From: Bacillota bacterium
GTDB taxonomy: Bacteria; Bacillota; Clostridia; Christensenellales; Borkfalkiaceae
Direction: 5' to 3'
NCBI GenBank assembly: GCA_003343995.1
Contig: QAKE01000053.1
Span: 1 to 39,168, forward strand
Length of the DNA stretch: 39,168 bases
Below the pieces are notes generated by a model, which made no database searches, was not told where the DNA came from, and saw only the letters and a list, made by a program, of their open reading frames with translations. How positions within the stretch are numbered: the first letter of the stretch is position 1; each line of letters begins with the position of its first letter. The position numbers and the translations under genes were made by a program. Positions 6,170 through 13,457 of this stretch are shown here, piece by piece.

Positions 6170-7295
6170 GGTTTGCACCTCCAATAAAAATTGCATGGAA
6201 TAGCCGGCGCAACCGCAGCACCCGGCCATGGTCGTCAAAGTTTTCATAATAGGCGATCTGGCCCTGCAGCCATTGTTCCACCTGCTGGACCGTCATTTTT
6301 CCGGCGTCTACCTGGGTTTTGAAATACCGCATTTTCCGCCGTGCCCGCTTCATGCCGTCCCGGCAGCCGTGGGTTATCACCCGCCCGGTGTCGGTCAACT
6401 GAAATTTGGCCTTGCAAAAGCGGAACGGTTTGGAAATGTCCACGATCTTGCTTTTGTTCCGGTTGACGATCAGGCCCATGGCCTCCGCCCTCTGGATCAC
6501 GTCGTCCCGGACTTCCTCCGCCCGCTTCATGCTTTCCAGTATGGCGTCGTAGTCGTCCATATAGTGACCGGCGCCATGGATCCGCAGTTGGGCCTTGATG
6601 TAGTTATCCAGGGCAGAGGGCAAAGACACCATTTCCTGCTGGGACGGCTCCACGCCCAACATCATGCCCCGGTCCCCAGGCACCGCCGTTACAACGGCGT
6701 CCGCCACGGCGCGGATCCGTGGGTCCAGGATCAGTTTTTGGTGGCGCTCATAAATCAGGGCGTGGGGTGCCGCCGGGAAAAAGTGGTGAAAATCCATCAG
6801 GAACACGGCGCCCTGGAGGCCGTACTGCTTGTAATGGTCCCGCAGGTGCTTTTTCAGGCGTTTGTAATGGAAGTGCAGGCCCTTTCCCTTTTGGCTGGCC
6901 CCGTTGTCGTAGATCATGCCCGGCCCATACAGCGGCGCCAGCACTTTTTTGGTCAGGACCTTGTGGATCTGGCGGTCATTGATGTGGGGCGCGTCTATGG
7001 GCCGGACCTTTCCCCGCTCCCGTAGGGTGAACTTGGCCGTTTTCCCTGGTTTCCATTTTCCGTCCAGGACCCGCCGCCGGCGCTTGGCCGTGCCTGAAAA
7101 CAGGTGCCGTTCAAAGTTTTGGGTGGACTGTTTCCAGCGGACGCCGTTGCAGCACTTTTTCCCATAGAAGTACATGGAACGGTAACTGAAAACTTTTTCA
7201 ATCGGCCCCAGGGTGGCGCTGCGGGCCTCTCGCTTTGCCTGCCGGCGTTTCCGGCGGCGTTGGTATCGCGCCTCCCGGCGCTCCTCGCTGGTCAT
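6162..7295 (-). CDS. DGR reverse transcriptase
   Basis: 377 residues. It copies the template RNA into mutated cDNA that replaces the variable repeat of the tail-fibre gene. Motifs in order: a very basic N-terminus (1-26); RPIDAPHINDRQIHKVL (98-114); YDNGASQKGKG (129-139); motif A LMDFHHFF with D168; LGVEPSQQE (213-221), the GxxxSQ form typical of DGR enzymes instead of QGxxxSP; and the YMDD active site at 245-248. No maturase or endonuclease domain is present, as expected for this class. The SD is weak (GGAG about 19 bases upstream), suggesting low translation. It follows the template repeat and lies downstream of target and accessory gene, the classical order. All key residues are intact. 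Confidence 0.95.
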   Translation of the reverse strand: MTSEERREARYQRRRKRRQAKREARSATLGPIEKVFSYRSMYFYGKKCCNGVRWKQSTQNFERHLFSGTAKRRRRVLDGKWKPGKTAKFTLRERGKVRPIDAPHINDRQIHKVLTKKVLAPLYGPGMIYDNGASQKGKGLHFHYKRLKKHLRDHYKQYGLQGAVFLMDFHHFFPAAPHALIYERHQKLILDPRIRAVADAVVTAVPGDRGMMLGVEPSQQEMVSLPSALDNYIKAQLRIHGAGHYMDDYDAILESMKRAEEVRDDVIQRAEAMGLIVNRNKSKIVDISKPFRFCKAKFQLTDTGRVITHGCRDGMKRARRKMRYFKTQVDAGKMTVQQVEQWLQGQIAYYENFDDHGRVLRLRRLFHAIFIGGANHV

Positions 7296-7652
7296 AATAA
7301 GGTTTTTCGCACTCCGTACAGTTGTGGTGTTGGTGTGCGTCTAAACTGCGTAGGCCCGGCGCATGAAATGGGGGTAGCACAATACCCCACCATGCAAGCA
7401 GCGTCCGCGCAAGGCCCACGGCTGGCAGTTTTAGGCTTTCGCCTGGGAAGTATTTCTCCTTTTACTTTGGGTCCGGTTCACCTGTCCGGTTACTGCATTT
7501 GACCCAGCCCATTTTCAGGGCGTGTAAAATCCGGGGGCCACGCCGTAGGAATTATACGCGTTGTTGTTGTTGGCGCTGCCGTCGGTGTTGACAAGGCAGA
7601 AATTGTTGGAGTTGTCGGAATTGACGGACCGGCACCACGCATTGGCCGCCGT
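7296..7652 (-). ncRNA. DGR template RNA: template repeat plus structured spacer
   Basis: No protein-coding gene is credible between the accessory gene and the reverse transcriptase. The region contains the template repeat (7652-7527) and about 230 bases of spacer. The spacer can fold: GGGGTA (7371-7376) pairs with TACCCC (7383-7388) around a 6-base loop. In characterised DGRs the template RNA with its downstream spacer primes and templates cDNA synthesis. The transcript ends are not resolved; the bounds given are the gene-free interval up to the repeat start. Confidence 0.7.
7527..7652 (-). repeat. DGR template repeat (TR)
   Basis: 126 bases on the minus strand that match 8334-8459 except at 16 positions. 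Every mismatch is an adenine in this copy (16 of its 30 adenines; 5 to C, 7 to T, 4 to G), and none is at another base. The similarity ends abruptly at both sides with non-adenine differences. It carries many AAC/AAT codons, including four AAC in a row at 7571-7560. In the target frame these are the positions that change in the variable copy. Confidence 0.97.
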
Positions 7653-7709
7653 CGAGAGTGCCGCCCTGCCACCACGGCACGTTTTCAGAAATACACCCAT
7701 AACCAGCTT

Positions 7710-8237
7710 TTACTTTCTCTTTTTGTCGCTCTCCATGACGTTCCGCAGTAGGGTTTCCTCTTGGTCGATCAACTCGCCCAGGCTTTGGGACATATTGTCC
7801 AGGCGGTCCATGGCCTGCTGCGGGGTAATGGTCTTTTTCCGGCCTTTCCGCTTTTGGCCCTCCGCTCCGGTGCCGTCACCCTCCGGGTCGTCCATGTTCT
7901 TGCAGTCCTCGCTATCCCGGAAACAGCCTTGGGGATTTTGGTACATGACCTCATAACAATGGGCCAGGCGCACGTCCAGGGCGGAAAGGGAGGCCAGGGC
8001 CTCCAGCAGGTGGGCCTTTCGCAGATCCTTGCGCTGCTGATCGGACGGGAAAATTTTATTTGCCTTTTCGGCGTTGTCGATCACTTCCCCGGCCAGCTTG
8101 GCCACCGGCTCCGCCACCAGGCGGGAATACCTGGCGGACAGCCGGGTGAGAAACGACACCGTTTCAACGTAAATCTGATTGGCCACGTTGACGTATTCCG
8201 CCGCGCTTTGGGTTCGTTTTTCTTTCAGGACGGACAT
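7710..8237 (-). CDS. avd: Avd-like DGR accessory protein with C-terminal extension
   Basis: 175 residues. Residues about 10-100 resemble the four-helix Avd fold (YVNVANQIYVETVSFLTRLS; ANKIFPSDQQRKDLRKAHLL; SALDVRLAHCYEVM). Avd forms a pentamer that binds the reverse transcriptase and template RNA and is needed for retrohoming. Typical Avd proteins are about 110-130 residues. Here a Gly/Asp/Lys-rich linker (about 115-136, DDPEGDGTGAEGQKRKGRKK) leads to an extra helical segment (137-172, PQQAMDRLDNMSQSLGELID). The start has AAAGGAGGCGGTCACC. The gene lies between target and template repeat, the standard position. The extension is unusual and may form an additional coiled coil. Confidence 0.8.
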   Translation of the reverse strand: MSVLKEKRTQSAAEYVNVANQIYVETVSFLTRLSARYSRLVAEPVAKLAGEVIDNAEKANKIFPSDQQRKDLRKAHLLEALASLSALDVRLAHCYEVMYQNPQGCFRDSEDCKNMDDPEGDGTGAEGQKRKGRKKTITPQQAMDRLDNMSQSLGELIDQEETLLRNVMESDKKRK

Positions 8238-8278
8238 GGTGACCGCCTCCTTTTTGTTGGTCTGTTCGTCCGGGTTCT

Positions 8279-8300
8279 CCCGCCCACTTCCGTGGGCGGG
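8279..8300 (-). promoter_or_regulatory. DGR recognition hairpin downstream of the variable repeat
   Basis: CCCGCCCAC (minus strand, 8300-8292), loop GGAA, GTGGGCGGG (8287-8279): a perfect 9-bp GC-rich stem with a GNRA-type tetraloop, 24 bases past the target stop codon and about 33 bases from the variable repeat. In the Bordetella phage DGR a similar GC stem with a 4-base loop follows the variable repeat and marks the target for retrohoming. No T run follows, so it is not a typical terminator. Confidence 0.7.
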
Positions 8301-8324
8301 ATATGGTCGGATATGCTGCGGCGA

Positions 8325-11030
8325 TTAGGCGGCAAAGCCGGGGGCCACGCCGTAGGAATGATACGCGTAGCCGGTGGAGGCGCCGCCGCCGGTGGAGACA
8401 AGGCAGAAAATGTTGGAGAAGTCGGAATTGACGGACCGGCACCACGCATAGGCCGCCGTGCCCGTGGCGTTGTGCTTGTAATGGATCTTGCTGTTGCCCG
8501 CCTTGTAATAGTCATACTGGGCCTGGTAATTCTGCTCCGCGCTGTTGGCGTAGGTCCTGGCGCCGTGGTATTCAAACTCCGAAAGCAGGAACAGGTAATC
8601 GGTGGTACTGGTGACATAACTGGCGGTGTTGGATCCGCCGCCGGTGTTGTCGCTGTACTTGGTCACCGCTTTCATCACAGCCCGCAGGTCAGCCGGCAAG
8701 GCTGCCAACAGACTGCCGGAGGGCGGGCTGGTGGGGGTGCCGCTGTTGCCCAGCAGGGTCTTTCTCATACTGGAACCGTTCCACCCGCCGCTGTTTGTGT
8801 TGCTGGCGTTCATCTGGAAATAAGACGCGGAGGATCCGCTGCTGCCGTAATTGCTATCGCAGAGGGCAATATGTACGCCGCTGATCTTTCCGATCTTGAA
8901 ATGGATCCGGTTGGCGCCCTCTCTGCTGCTGTTGTGGTTAAAGCCCAAAATAAAGGCGTCCACGGACAGGTTGGAGAAAGTGGTGTTTCCCACCGCGCCG
9001 TTGATGGTGATGGTTTTGGTGTCGCCCACGGCCCAATAACTGGCGCCCTTGCTGGCGTCGGAAACGGCCTTGATGGTGGCCCAACTGTTGGAGTTCAGTG
9101 TGGTGGAAATGGTGGTCACCGTGACCGCCTGGGTGGTGGTCTTTGTCACGCCGCCCTCGGTGTAGGAAATGGTCACCGCCGTGGTGTTGGACGCCATGGT
9201 GGTGGGGCTGCAGGTATAGCCGGTGACGGCCTTGGTGCTGCCGTCGGCCATGGTGGCGGTCACCACCATGCCGGTGGTGTCGAACGTGTCCCCGGTGAAA
9301 TACGCGGTTTTGCTGGGGGCGGTGGTCACCGCGATACTGGACAGGGTATTGCTGACGGTGATGGCCTGGGTGGTGGTCTTGGTCACGCCGCCCTCGGTGT
9401 AGGAAACGGTGATCGACGTGTTGGAAAGTGCCAGGGCGCCGGTGGGGGAATAGGTCCAGCCGGACACCACCCTGGTGCTGTTGTCGTTGTAGGTGGCGGT
9501 CACGGCCATGCCTGCACTGCTGAACTTCTCGCCGTACTGGTATGCGGTTTTCGTGGGGGGCGTGGTGATCGCAATACTTACCAGGGCGCGGATCGTGATG
9601 GCCTGGGTGGTGGTCTTGGTCACGCCGTTTTCGGTGTAGGAAATGGTCACCGCCGTGTCGGTTGCCGTCAGGGCGCCGGTGGGGGAATAGATCCAGCCGG
9701 TGACTGCCTTGGTGCTGCCGTCGGACATGGTGGCCTTGATCGCCATTCCGCTGGCGTCAAAGGTTTCCCCGATGTAATAGGCCGTTTTGGTGGGGGCCGT
9801 GGCCACGGAAATGCCGGACAGTTGGCGCACGGTGACGGCCTGGGTGGCGGTCAGGGTGCGGCCCGCTCTCTGATATGTGATCGTCACCTCCGTGGTGCTG
9901 GAGGCCATTGTGGCCGGCGAAAAAGTGCAGTCCGCTGTCACGTCCTCGGTGGTGTTGTCGGCATAGGTAACGATGACTGCCAGGCCGGTGGGGTCGAAAG
10001 CCTCCCCCACGTCATAGGCGGTTTTTGTGGGTGCGCCGGTGACGGCCAGGCCGGTGGCGATCATCAGATCCACGTTGTACTGCAGGGCGCCGGTCGCCTC
10101 CACCTCTTTGGTCACGGTGACGCCCGCCAGGGTGGCGGTGACGGTCCATGTGCCGGTGTTGTCCGGCAGGGAGAATTTGGTGGACCCCACGCCGTTCAGG
10201 GTGGTTTCTCCGTCCGTACAGGTCACGGAGGCCCCGGCGCAGGTGGTCACGTTGATACTGGCGCTTTGTACGCCCAGGGCAGCCTTTAAGGCCCGCAGGG
10301 TCACCTTTTTGTTTTGGCCCACCGTATTGGAGAAATAGGGCACCGTGTCGTCCAGGCCCATTTCGTCGTTGGCGGCCAGTTCTTGGGTGGGTGGCTGGTA
10401 GTCGGTGCCCGCCACGGCCTGGACCACAGTGGGGTTTCCCTCTCCGTCCTTTGCGCCTTTCAGGATCCCGGTGGTGGTGATCTTGTCCTGCTTGTTTTTC
10501 AGGTTTTCGTTGATCTTATCCAGGAGCGCCTTGTGGGCGTTGGGGTCCTTGTCGTGGTCCTCCAGGTCCTGGAGGCTGGCATAAATCAGAGAGCGGGCAA
10601 GGGTGCAGGTTACGGTGGCAGCGTCGCCCACGATCACCGGTACAGTGATATTTTTTTCAACCGTCTGCACACTGGCCACAGGGATAAAGTCCGCCGTGTC
10701 ATAGGCGTTTTGGTAGCAGTAAAGAATATCCTTGCTCCGGTCGTCGGGGTAATCGGGATCCGCCGCGAACACGCCGATCTCCCGCCAGTAAAATCCCTCT
10801 GCCAGGGAGGCGTTGGAGAACTTGCCGGACACGTCGCAGTATTGGTTCTGGTTATTGGTCACCGCCGCGTCCATGGTGACCACGGGATCCACCAGGGCAG
10901 TCAAAGGGGCGATACTGCCGGACAGGGTGCCCTTGCCCATCTGGATCGTGGTGAATGTGATCCCGGCGCCGCCCATGTTTTCGTAATACAGGGCTTTGCC
11001 GGCGTCGGTCAATTTAGGGGCCGCAAACAT
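8325..11030 (-). CDS. DGR-diversified tail fibre / receptor-binding protein
   Basis: 901 residues. Residues 1-145 match the phage tail-collar fibre N-terminus (KLTDAGKALYYENMGGAGIT...FYWREIGVFAADPDY) that anchors to the baseplate. Residues 146-325 are a linker with a short beta domain. Residues about 326-640 are four 79-residue Ig-like (Big_3-type) repeats, each with TKTAY, GxxFDxxGM and TTTQA(I/V)TV. Residues 645-901 are a DUF6273/C-type-lectin-like display domain ending in the variable repeat (about 860-899). The four Ig units would extend the variable tip from the virion. It follows tail protein I, the normal fibre position, and precedes the accessory gene. It should bind the host receptor, and the DGR changes about 12 residues of the binding face. 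Confidence 0.95.
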   Translation of the reverse strand: MFAAPKLTDAGKALYYENMGGAGITFTTIQMGKGTLSGSIAPLTALVDPVVTMDAAVTNNQNQYCDVSGKFSNASLAEGFYWREIGVFAADPDYPDDRSKDILYCYQNAYDTADFIPVASVQTVEKNITVPVIVGDAATVTCTLARSLIYASLQDLEDHDKDPNAHKALLDKINENLKNKQDKITTTGILKGAKDGEGNPTVVQAVAGTDYQPPTQELAANDEMGLDDTVPYFSNTVGQNKKVTLRALKAALGVQSASINVTTCAGASVTCTDGETTLNGVGSTKFSLPDNTGTWTVTATLAGVTVTKEVEATGALQYNVDLMIATGLAVTGAPTKTAYDVGEAFDPTGLAVIVTYADNTTEDVTADCTFSPATMASSTTEVTITYQRAGRTLTATQAVTVRQLSGISVATAPTKTAYYIGETFDASGMAIKATMSDGSTKAVTGWIYSPTGALTATDTAVTISYTENGVTKTTTQAITIRALVSIAITTPPTKTAYQYGEKFSSAGMAVTATYNDNSTRVVSGWTYSPTGALALSNTSITVSYTEGGVTKTTTQAITVSNTLSSIAVTTAPSKTAYFTGDTFDTTGMVVTATMADGSTKAVTGYTCSPTTMASNTTAVTISYTEGGVTKTTTQAVTVTTISTTLNSNSWATIKAVSDASKGASYWAVGDTKTITINGAVGNTTFSNLSVDAFILGFNHNSSREGANRIHFKIGKISGVHIALCDSNYGSSGSSASYFQMNASNTNSGGWNGSSMRKTLLGNSGTPTSPPSGSLLAALPADLRAVMKAVTKYSDNTGGGSNTASYVTSTTDYLFLLSEFEYHGARTYANSAEQNYQAQYDYYKAGNSKIHYKHNATGTAAYAWCRSVNSDFSNIFCLVSTGGGASTGYAYHSYGVAPGFAA
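8334..8459 (-). repeat. DGR variable repeat (VR) in the tail-fibre gene
   Basis: The 3' end of the target gene, coding for about the last 42 residues. Compared with the template, codons changed so that Asn became Tyr, Phe, Ile, Ser, Ser, Thr, Gly, Tyr and His; Asp became Gly; and one Ser became Gly. One change (GGA to GGC) is silent. Fifteen of 16 changes fall in codons altered at the protein level. The flanking scaffold (AWCRSVNSD, FCLV, YGVAPGF) is invariant. Confidence 0.97.
9111..10055 (-). repeat. Four tandem 237-bp repeats encoding Ig-like domains
   Basis: The phrase GCCTGGGTGG (plus strand), or a one-base variant, recurs at 9127, 9364, 9601 and 9838, exactly 237 bases apart. This equals 79 residues per Ig-like domain. 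Around each phrase about 55 bases are nearly identical in the first three copies; the fourth is more divergent. Exact periodicity and high DNA identity suggest duplication by recombination and scope for copy-number change. Confidence 0.9.
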
Positions 11031-11044
11031 TGGTTTTTACCTCC

Positions 11045-11614
11045 TTACAAAGTCGCCCGTTGGAGCGTGATAAAGTCGCCGGTGTGGACCCAGTGGGCCA
11101 CATATACCTCCGCCGCGTCGGTGGATAGGTCCAAAATGATTTCATCCAGCCAGGCGGAAAGGCGCTTGACGGACCCCAGCACCCGTTTGAACTCCTCCAC
11201 GTCGTCGGAGGTGATCGCCGGGTTGGTGGTGTACGCCTTGAAGTGGTACGGGCTGCCGTTGTATTCCCACCACTCCGAAATGTAGCCGGACCCGAAAATG
11301 GTTTCTATGATCTTTTCCACCGCCGCCGGGGTGCCCATCTGCGTATAAAACAGCAGGGATCCCTCGATCAGCGCCCGTTTGACCTTGATGGAATAATTTT
11401 CGTCATAGGCCGGTGTGCGGAGTTCCACGGCCAGCAGATCCAGGACCCGCTCCGGCATAGACTGGATCGCCGCGTATGTCCGGGCGCCGTCGGCGTAGGC
11501 GCACAGCTTTTCGATCTGCCGTCCCACGGCGTAGGCAATCGCCTGGACCTCCGGCTGTTCTTTCAGGTTCTCCGGCATGGCTACCGTGAACCGGCTGCCG
11601 TTTAATTTAATCAT
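11045..11614 (-). CDS. Phage tail protein I (baseplate, fibre attachment)
   Basis: 189 residues from ATG 11614, chosen because GGAGG lies 8 bases upstream, inside the end of the J gene; the ATG at 11629 lacks a ribosome-binding site. The sequence has the features of the P2 gpI family: a helical N-terminus (EVQAIAYAVGRQIEKLCAYA), LDLLAVELRTPAYDE, YTQMGTPAAVEKIIETIFG and the tryptophan-rich SEWWEYNG. gpI forms the outer baseplate wedge and links J to the tail fibre. The fibre gene follows immediately. Overlap of 8 bases with J supports co-translation. Confidence 0.85.
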   Translation of the reverse strand: MIKLNGSRFTVAMPENLKEQPEVQAIAYAVGRQIEKLCAYADGARTYAAIQSMPERVLDLLAVELRTPAYDENYSIKVKRALIEGSLLFYTQMGTPAAVEKIIETIFGSGYISEWWEYNGSPYHFKAYTTNPAITSDDVEEFKRVLGSVKRLSAWLDEIILDLSTDAAEVYVAHWVHTGDFITLQRATL

Positions 11615-12761
11615 CCTCCAGCCCTCCATAGCTGATCGTGGGGCTGCCGGACAAGGCGGAAACCTTGATGGCGTCCACCGCGGTGTATGTGGGGGCGGTC
11701 ACGGTCACCCGCTTGGCCCCCGCCGCCATGACCAGGGCCACCAGCTTGGAGGGGTTAATGTCCCGGCCAATGGTGCGCTGCCAGGTCAGATAATCGGCCA
11801 CCGCCGTCTGGACGGCCTCCTGGATGGCCACGGCCCTGGCGCTGTCGCTCCGGTTGATGTAATAGGTCAGATCCACGGTATAGGTGACCTCTGCGGGGGC
11901 GGATACGTTCACCAGGTCGGTCATGGGCCGCCGGGTCTTGCCGTTCAGGTATTCCTTTAGGCCGTTGATCATTTCCGTGCCCGGCGTCTTGCCGTCTGAC
12001 ATAATGAAAACAATATCAACCGTGCCCGCCGCCTGGTTGCTGGTGGCTACCACGTCGCCAATGGAGGGGTTGAACTGCTTGGCGTGGAACAGGTAACCGT
12101 CCTCCGGGCCTGCGGTGGAGTACGCGCCGGGGGCCAGATAGATCCGCTCCGCCAGGTCGTCGTCGCTCTCCACGTCGGTGCCGCCCTCGGTGGCGGTGGT
12201 GTTGACCACGCTGGCCACATAGGGCAGCGGATCCACCATGATGGTCAGATCACCCGCCGCCAGGTCGTTGCCCTCGGTCCCGGCGTCCGTGCAGGTGGCC
12301 GGCACGTCCACCGTGCTGCCGCCCGCTGGGATCTCCGCGTATTCGTCGGTGGCGAAATAAACGGACCCGCCAGCGGACACCCTGGTGCCTTTCGGGATAG
12401 CCGTGGCCACCTGGCGCACCGCCGAAACAGTAAAGCGCAAGGTGGTAACCGCCGCCGTGGCCGGGGACCTGGTAACGCCTTTCAGCAGTCCCAGGTTGTC
12501 CAGAAAGTCGGAATAGCTGTATTTCAGCAGGCTTTGTTTGCCCGCTCGGTCAATGTACTGGAACGCTTGATAGATTTGCAGGGCCGCCGCGTACAGGACG
12601 CCCCGGTGGGGACTGGATCGCGGCAGGGTCACGGTCTGGCCGGTGGCCTTGGTCATGTATTCCTCATAATCGGCCACCATTCCGTCCCGCACGTCCTCAA
12701 TGGTCTTATTGTCAATAAAAGAAATGTCCGGGGCGTTTTTGACTGCGGAAAAATCAGGCAC
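11607..12761 (-). CDS. Baseplate J-like protein
   Basis: 384 residues, GTG start overlapping the gp25-like gene by 8 bases. It has the hallmarks of the P2 gpJ/Mu gp47/T4 gp6 family: the N-terminal helix region, IPKGTRVSAGGSVYFATDE, TEGNDLAAGDLTIM, ATEGGTDVESDDDLAERIYL, AGTVDIVFIMSDGKTPG and a C-terminal beta domain. It builds the ring of baseplate wedges. Length is as expected for Firmicutes members. Neighbours on both sides are baseplate genes in conserved order. Confidence 0.93.
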   Translation of the reverse strand: MPDFSAVKNAPDISFIDNKTIEDVRDGMVADYEEYMTKATGQTVTLPRSSPHRGVLYAAALQIYQAFQYIDRAGKQSLLKYSYSDFLDNLGLLKGVTRSPATAAVTTLRFTVSAVRQVATAIPKGTRVSAGGSVYFATDEYAEIPAGGSTVDVPATCTDAGTEGNDLAAGDLTIMVDPLPYVASVVNTTATEGGTDVESDDDLAERIYLAPGAYSTAGPEDGYLFHAKQFNPSIGDVVATSNQAAGTVDIVFIMSDGKTPGTEMINGLKEYLNGKTRRPMTDLVNVSAPAEVTYTVDLTYYINRSDSARAVAIQEAVQTAVADYLTWQRTIGRDINPSKLVALVMAAGAKRVTVTAPTYTAVDAIKVSALSGSPTISYGGLEDD

Positions 12762-13056
12762 TTGTGATCACCACTTTCAGGGATAATTTCCCCTCCGCCG
12801 CGCTCCATGTGATTTCCTGGACCCGCACGGTGGGGATATACTTGGCCACCTTTTTGGTAACCTCCGCCGTGTAAAGGCTTTTGGCCACTTCCGGCGGCTT
12901 GTCCACAAAGTCCATATTCAGCCCAAACTCCCGATCCAGGGGCACGGTGCCCTCCCGCGTGGACAGCAGGAAAGCCAGCTGCCGGTCCAGATCCGCCAGC
13001 CAGTCAGCGGCGAACGTATAGGCCAGTTTGAAGTCGTACAAAACGGTTTCGTTCAT
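12754..13056 (-). CDS. gp25-like baseplate wedge protein (P2 gpW family)
   Basis: 100 residues from ATG 13056 with CTGGAGGAATACAC; an in-frame upstream start at 13125 reads through the previous gene and is rejected. Contains LDRQLAFLLSTREGTVPLDREFGLNMDFVD, split here only by line, and VAKYIPTVRVQEITWSAAEG, the conserved core of the T4 gp25/P2 gpW fold. It nucleates the tail sheath at the baseplate wedge. Order U-gp25-J-I matches contractile-tail phages. Confidence 0.88.
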   Translation of the reverse strand: MNETVLYDFKLAYTFAADWLADLDRQLAFLLSTREGTVPLDREFGLNMDFVDKPPEVAKSLYTAEVTKKVAKYIPTVRVQEITWSAAEGKLSLKVVITSA

Positions 13057-13445
13057 GTGTATTCCTCCAGCGTAATGGTTACGGTGGCCTTGCTCAACTC
13101 GCCCCGGCTGAAAACACGGTCCCATGTTTCACTGGAGGCCGTCAGGCGAAAGGGATTTTTCCCGACGGTCCGGTGTCCGATCACCAAATACTCCGCCGTG
13201 CCAGCCTCCACCATGCCCTCTATGGCCTCCAGCACGTTCCTGGGCCTCACGCCCAGGGAGGAGGAAAGGGTGATAGTCAGGCTCACAGACTGGTTTGCAG
13301 GCCCCAAAAACTCCGGCTTGGGTTTGCAGCCCAGCACCTCATGTTCCGCCCACCGGCTGGAAATATCGCGGGTCATGTCGTGAAACGTCATGGCTTTGTC
13401 GTCGCTTACCTCGAAAATAATTTTTCTCCCCAGTGTTCCGATCAT
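13053..13445 (-). CDS. P2 GpU-like tail protein
   Basis: 130 residues. The pattern RWAEHEVLGCKPKPEFLGP, then SLTITLSSSLGVRP, EGMVEAGTAEYLVIG and a terminal ATVTITLEEY matches the P2 gpU family, where RW, EFLGP and the final beta strands are conserved. GpU-type proteins take part in tail assembly. Its stop overlaps the gp25-like ATG and it follows the spike gene by 12 bases. No unusual features. Confidence 0.7.
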   Translation of the reverse strand: MIGTLGRKIIFEVSDDKAMTFHDMTRDISSRWAEHEVLGCKPKPEFLGPANQSVSLTITLSSSLGVRPRNVLEAIEGMVEAGTAEYLVIGHRTVGKNPFRLTASSETWDRVFSRGELSKATVTITLEEYT

Positions 13446-13457
13446 GGGGTCACCTCC

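Noticed and set aside
7490..7700. Small open frames over the template repeat
   Set aside because: They read through the template repeat because it copies a coding segment. They have no downstream domain, and the adenine-only mismatch pattern shows the segment is a donor for mutagenesis, not a gene.
8279..8300. Hairpin read as a transcription terminator for the tail-fibre gene
   Set aside because: No T run follows on the minus strand and the co-directional Avd gene starts soon after. The DGR recognition role fits better.
7761..10289. 842-codon plus-strand frame opposite the tail fibre and Avd genes
   Set aside because: It is the antisense of well-supported minus-strand genes. Its Gly/His/Val-rich composition is typical of reverse-complemented GC-rich coding DNA, and it has no ribosome-binding site or domain.
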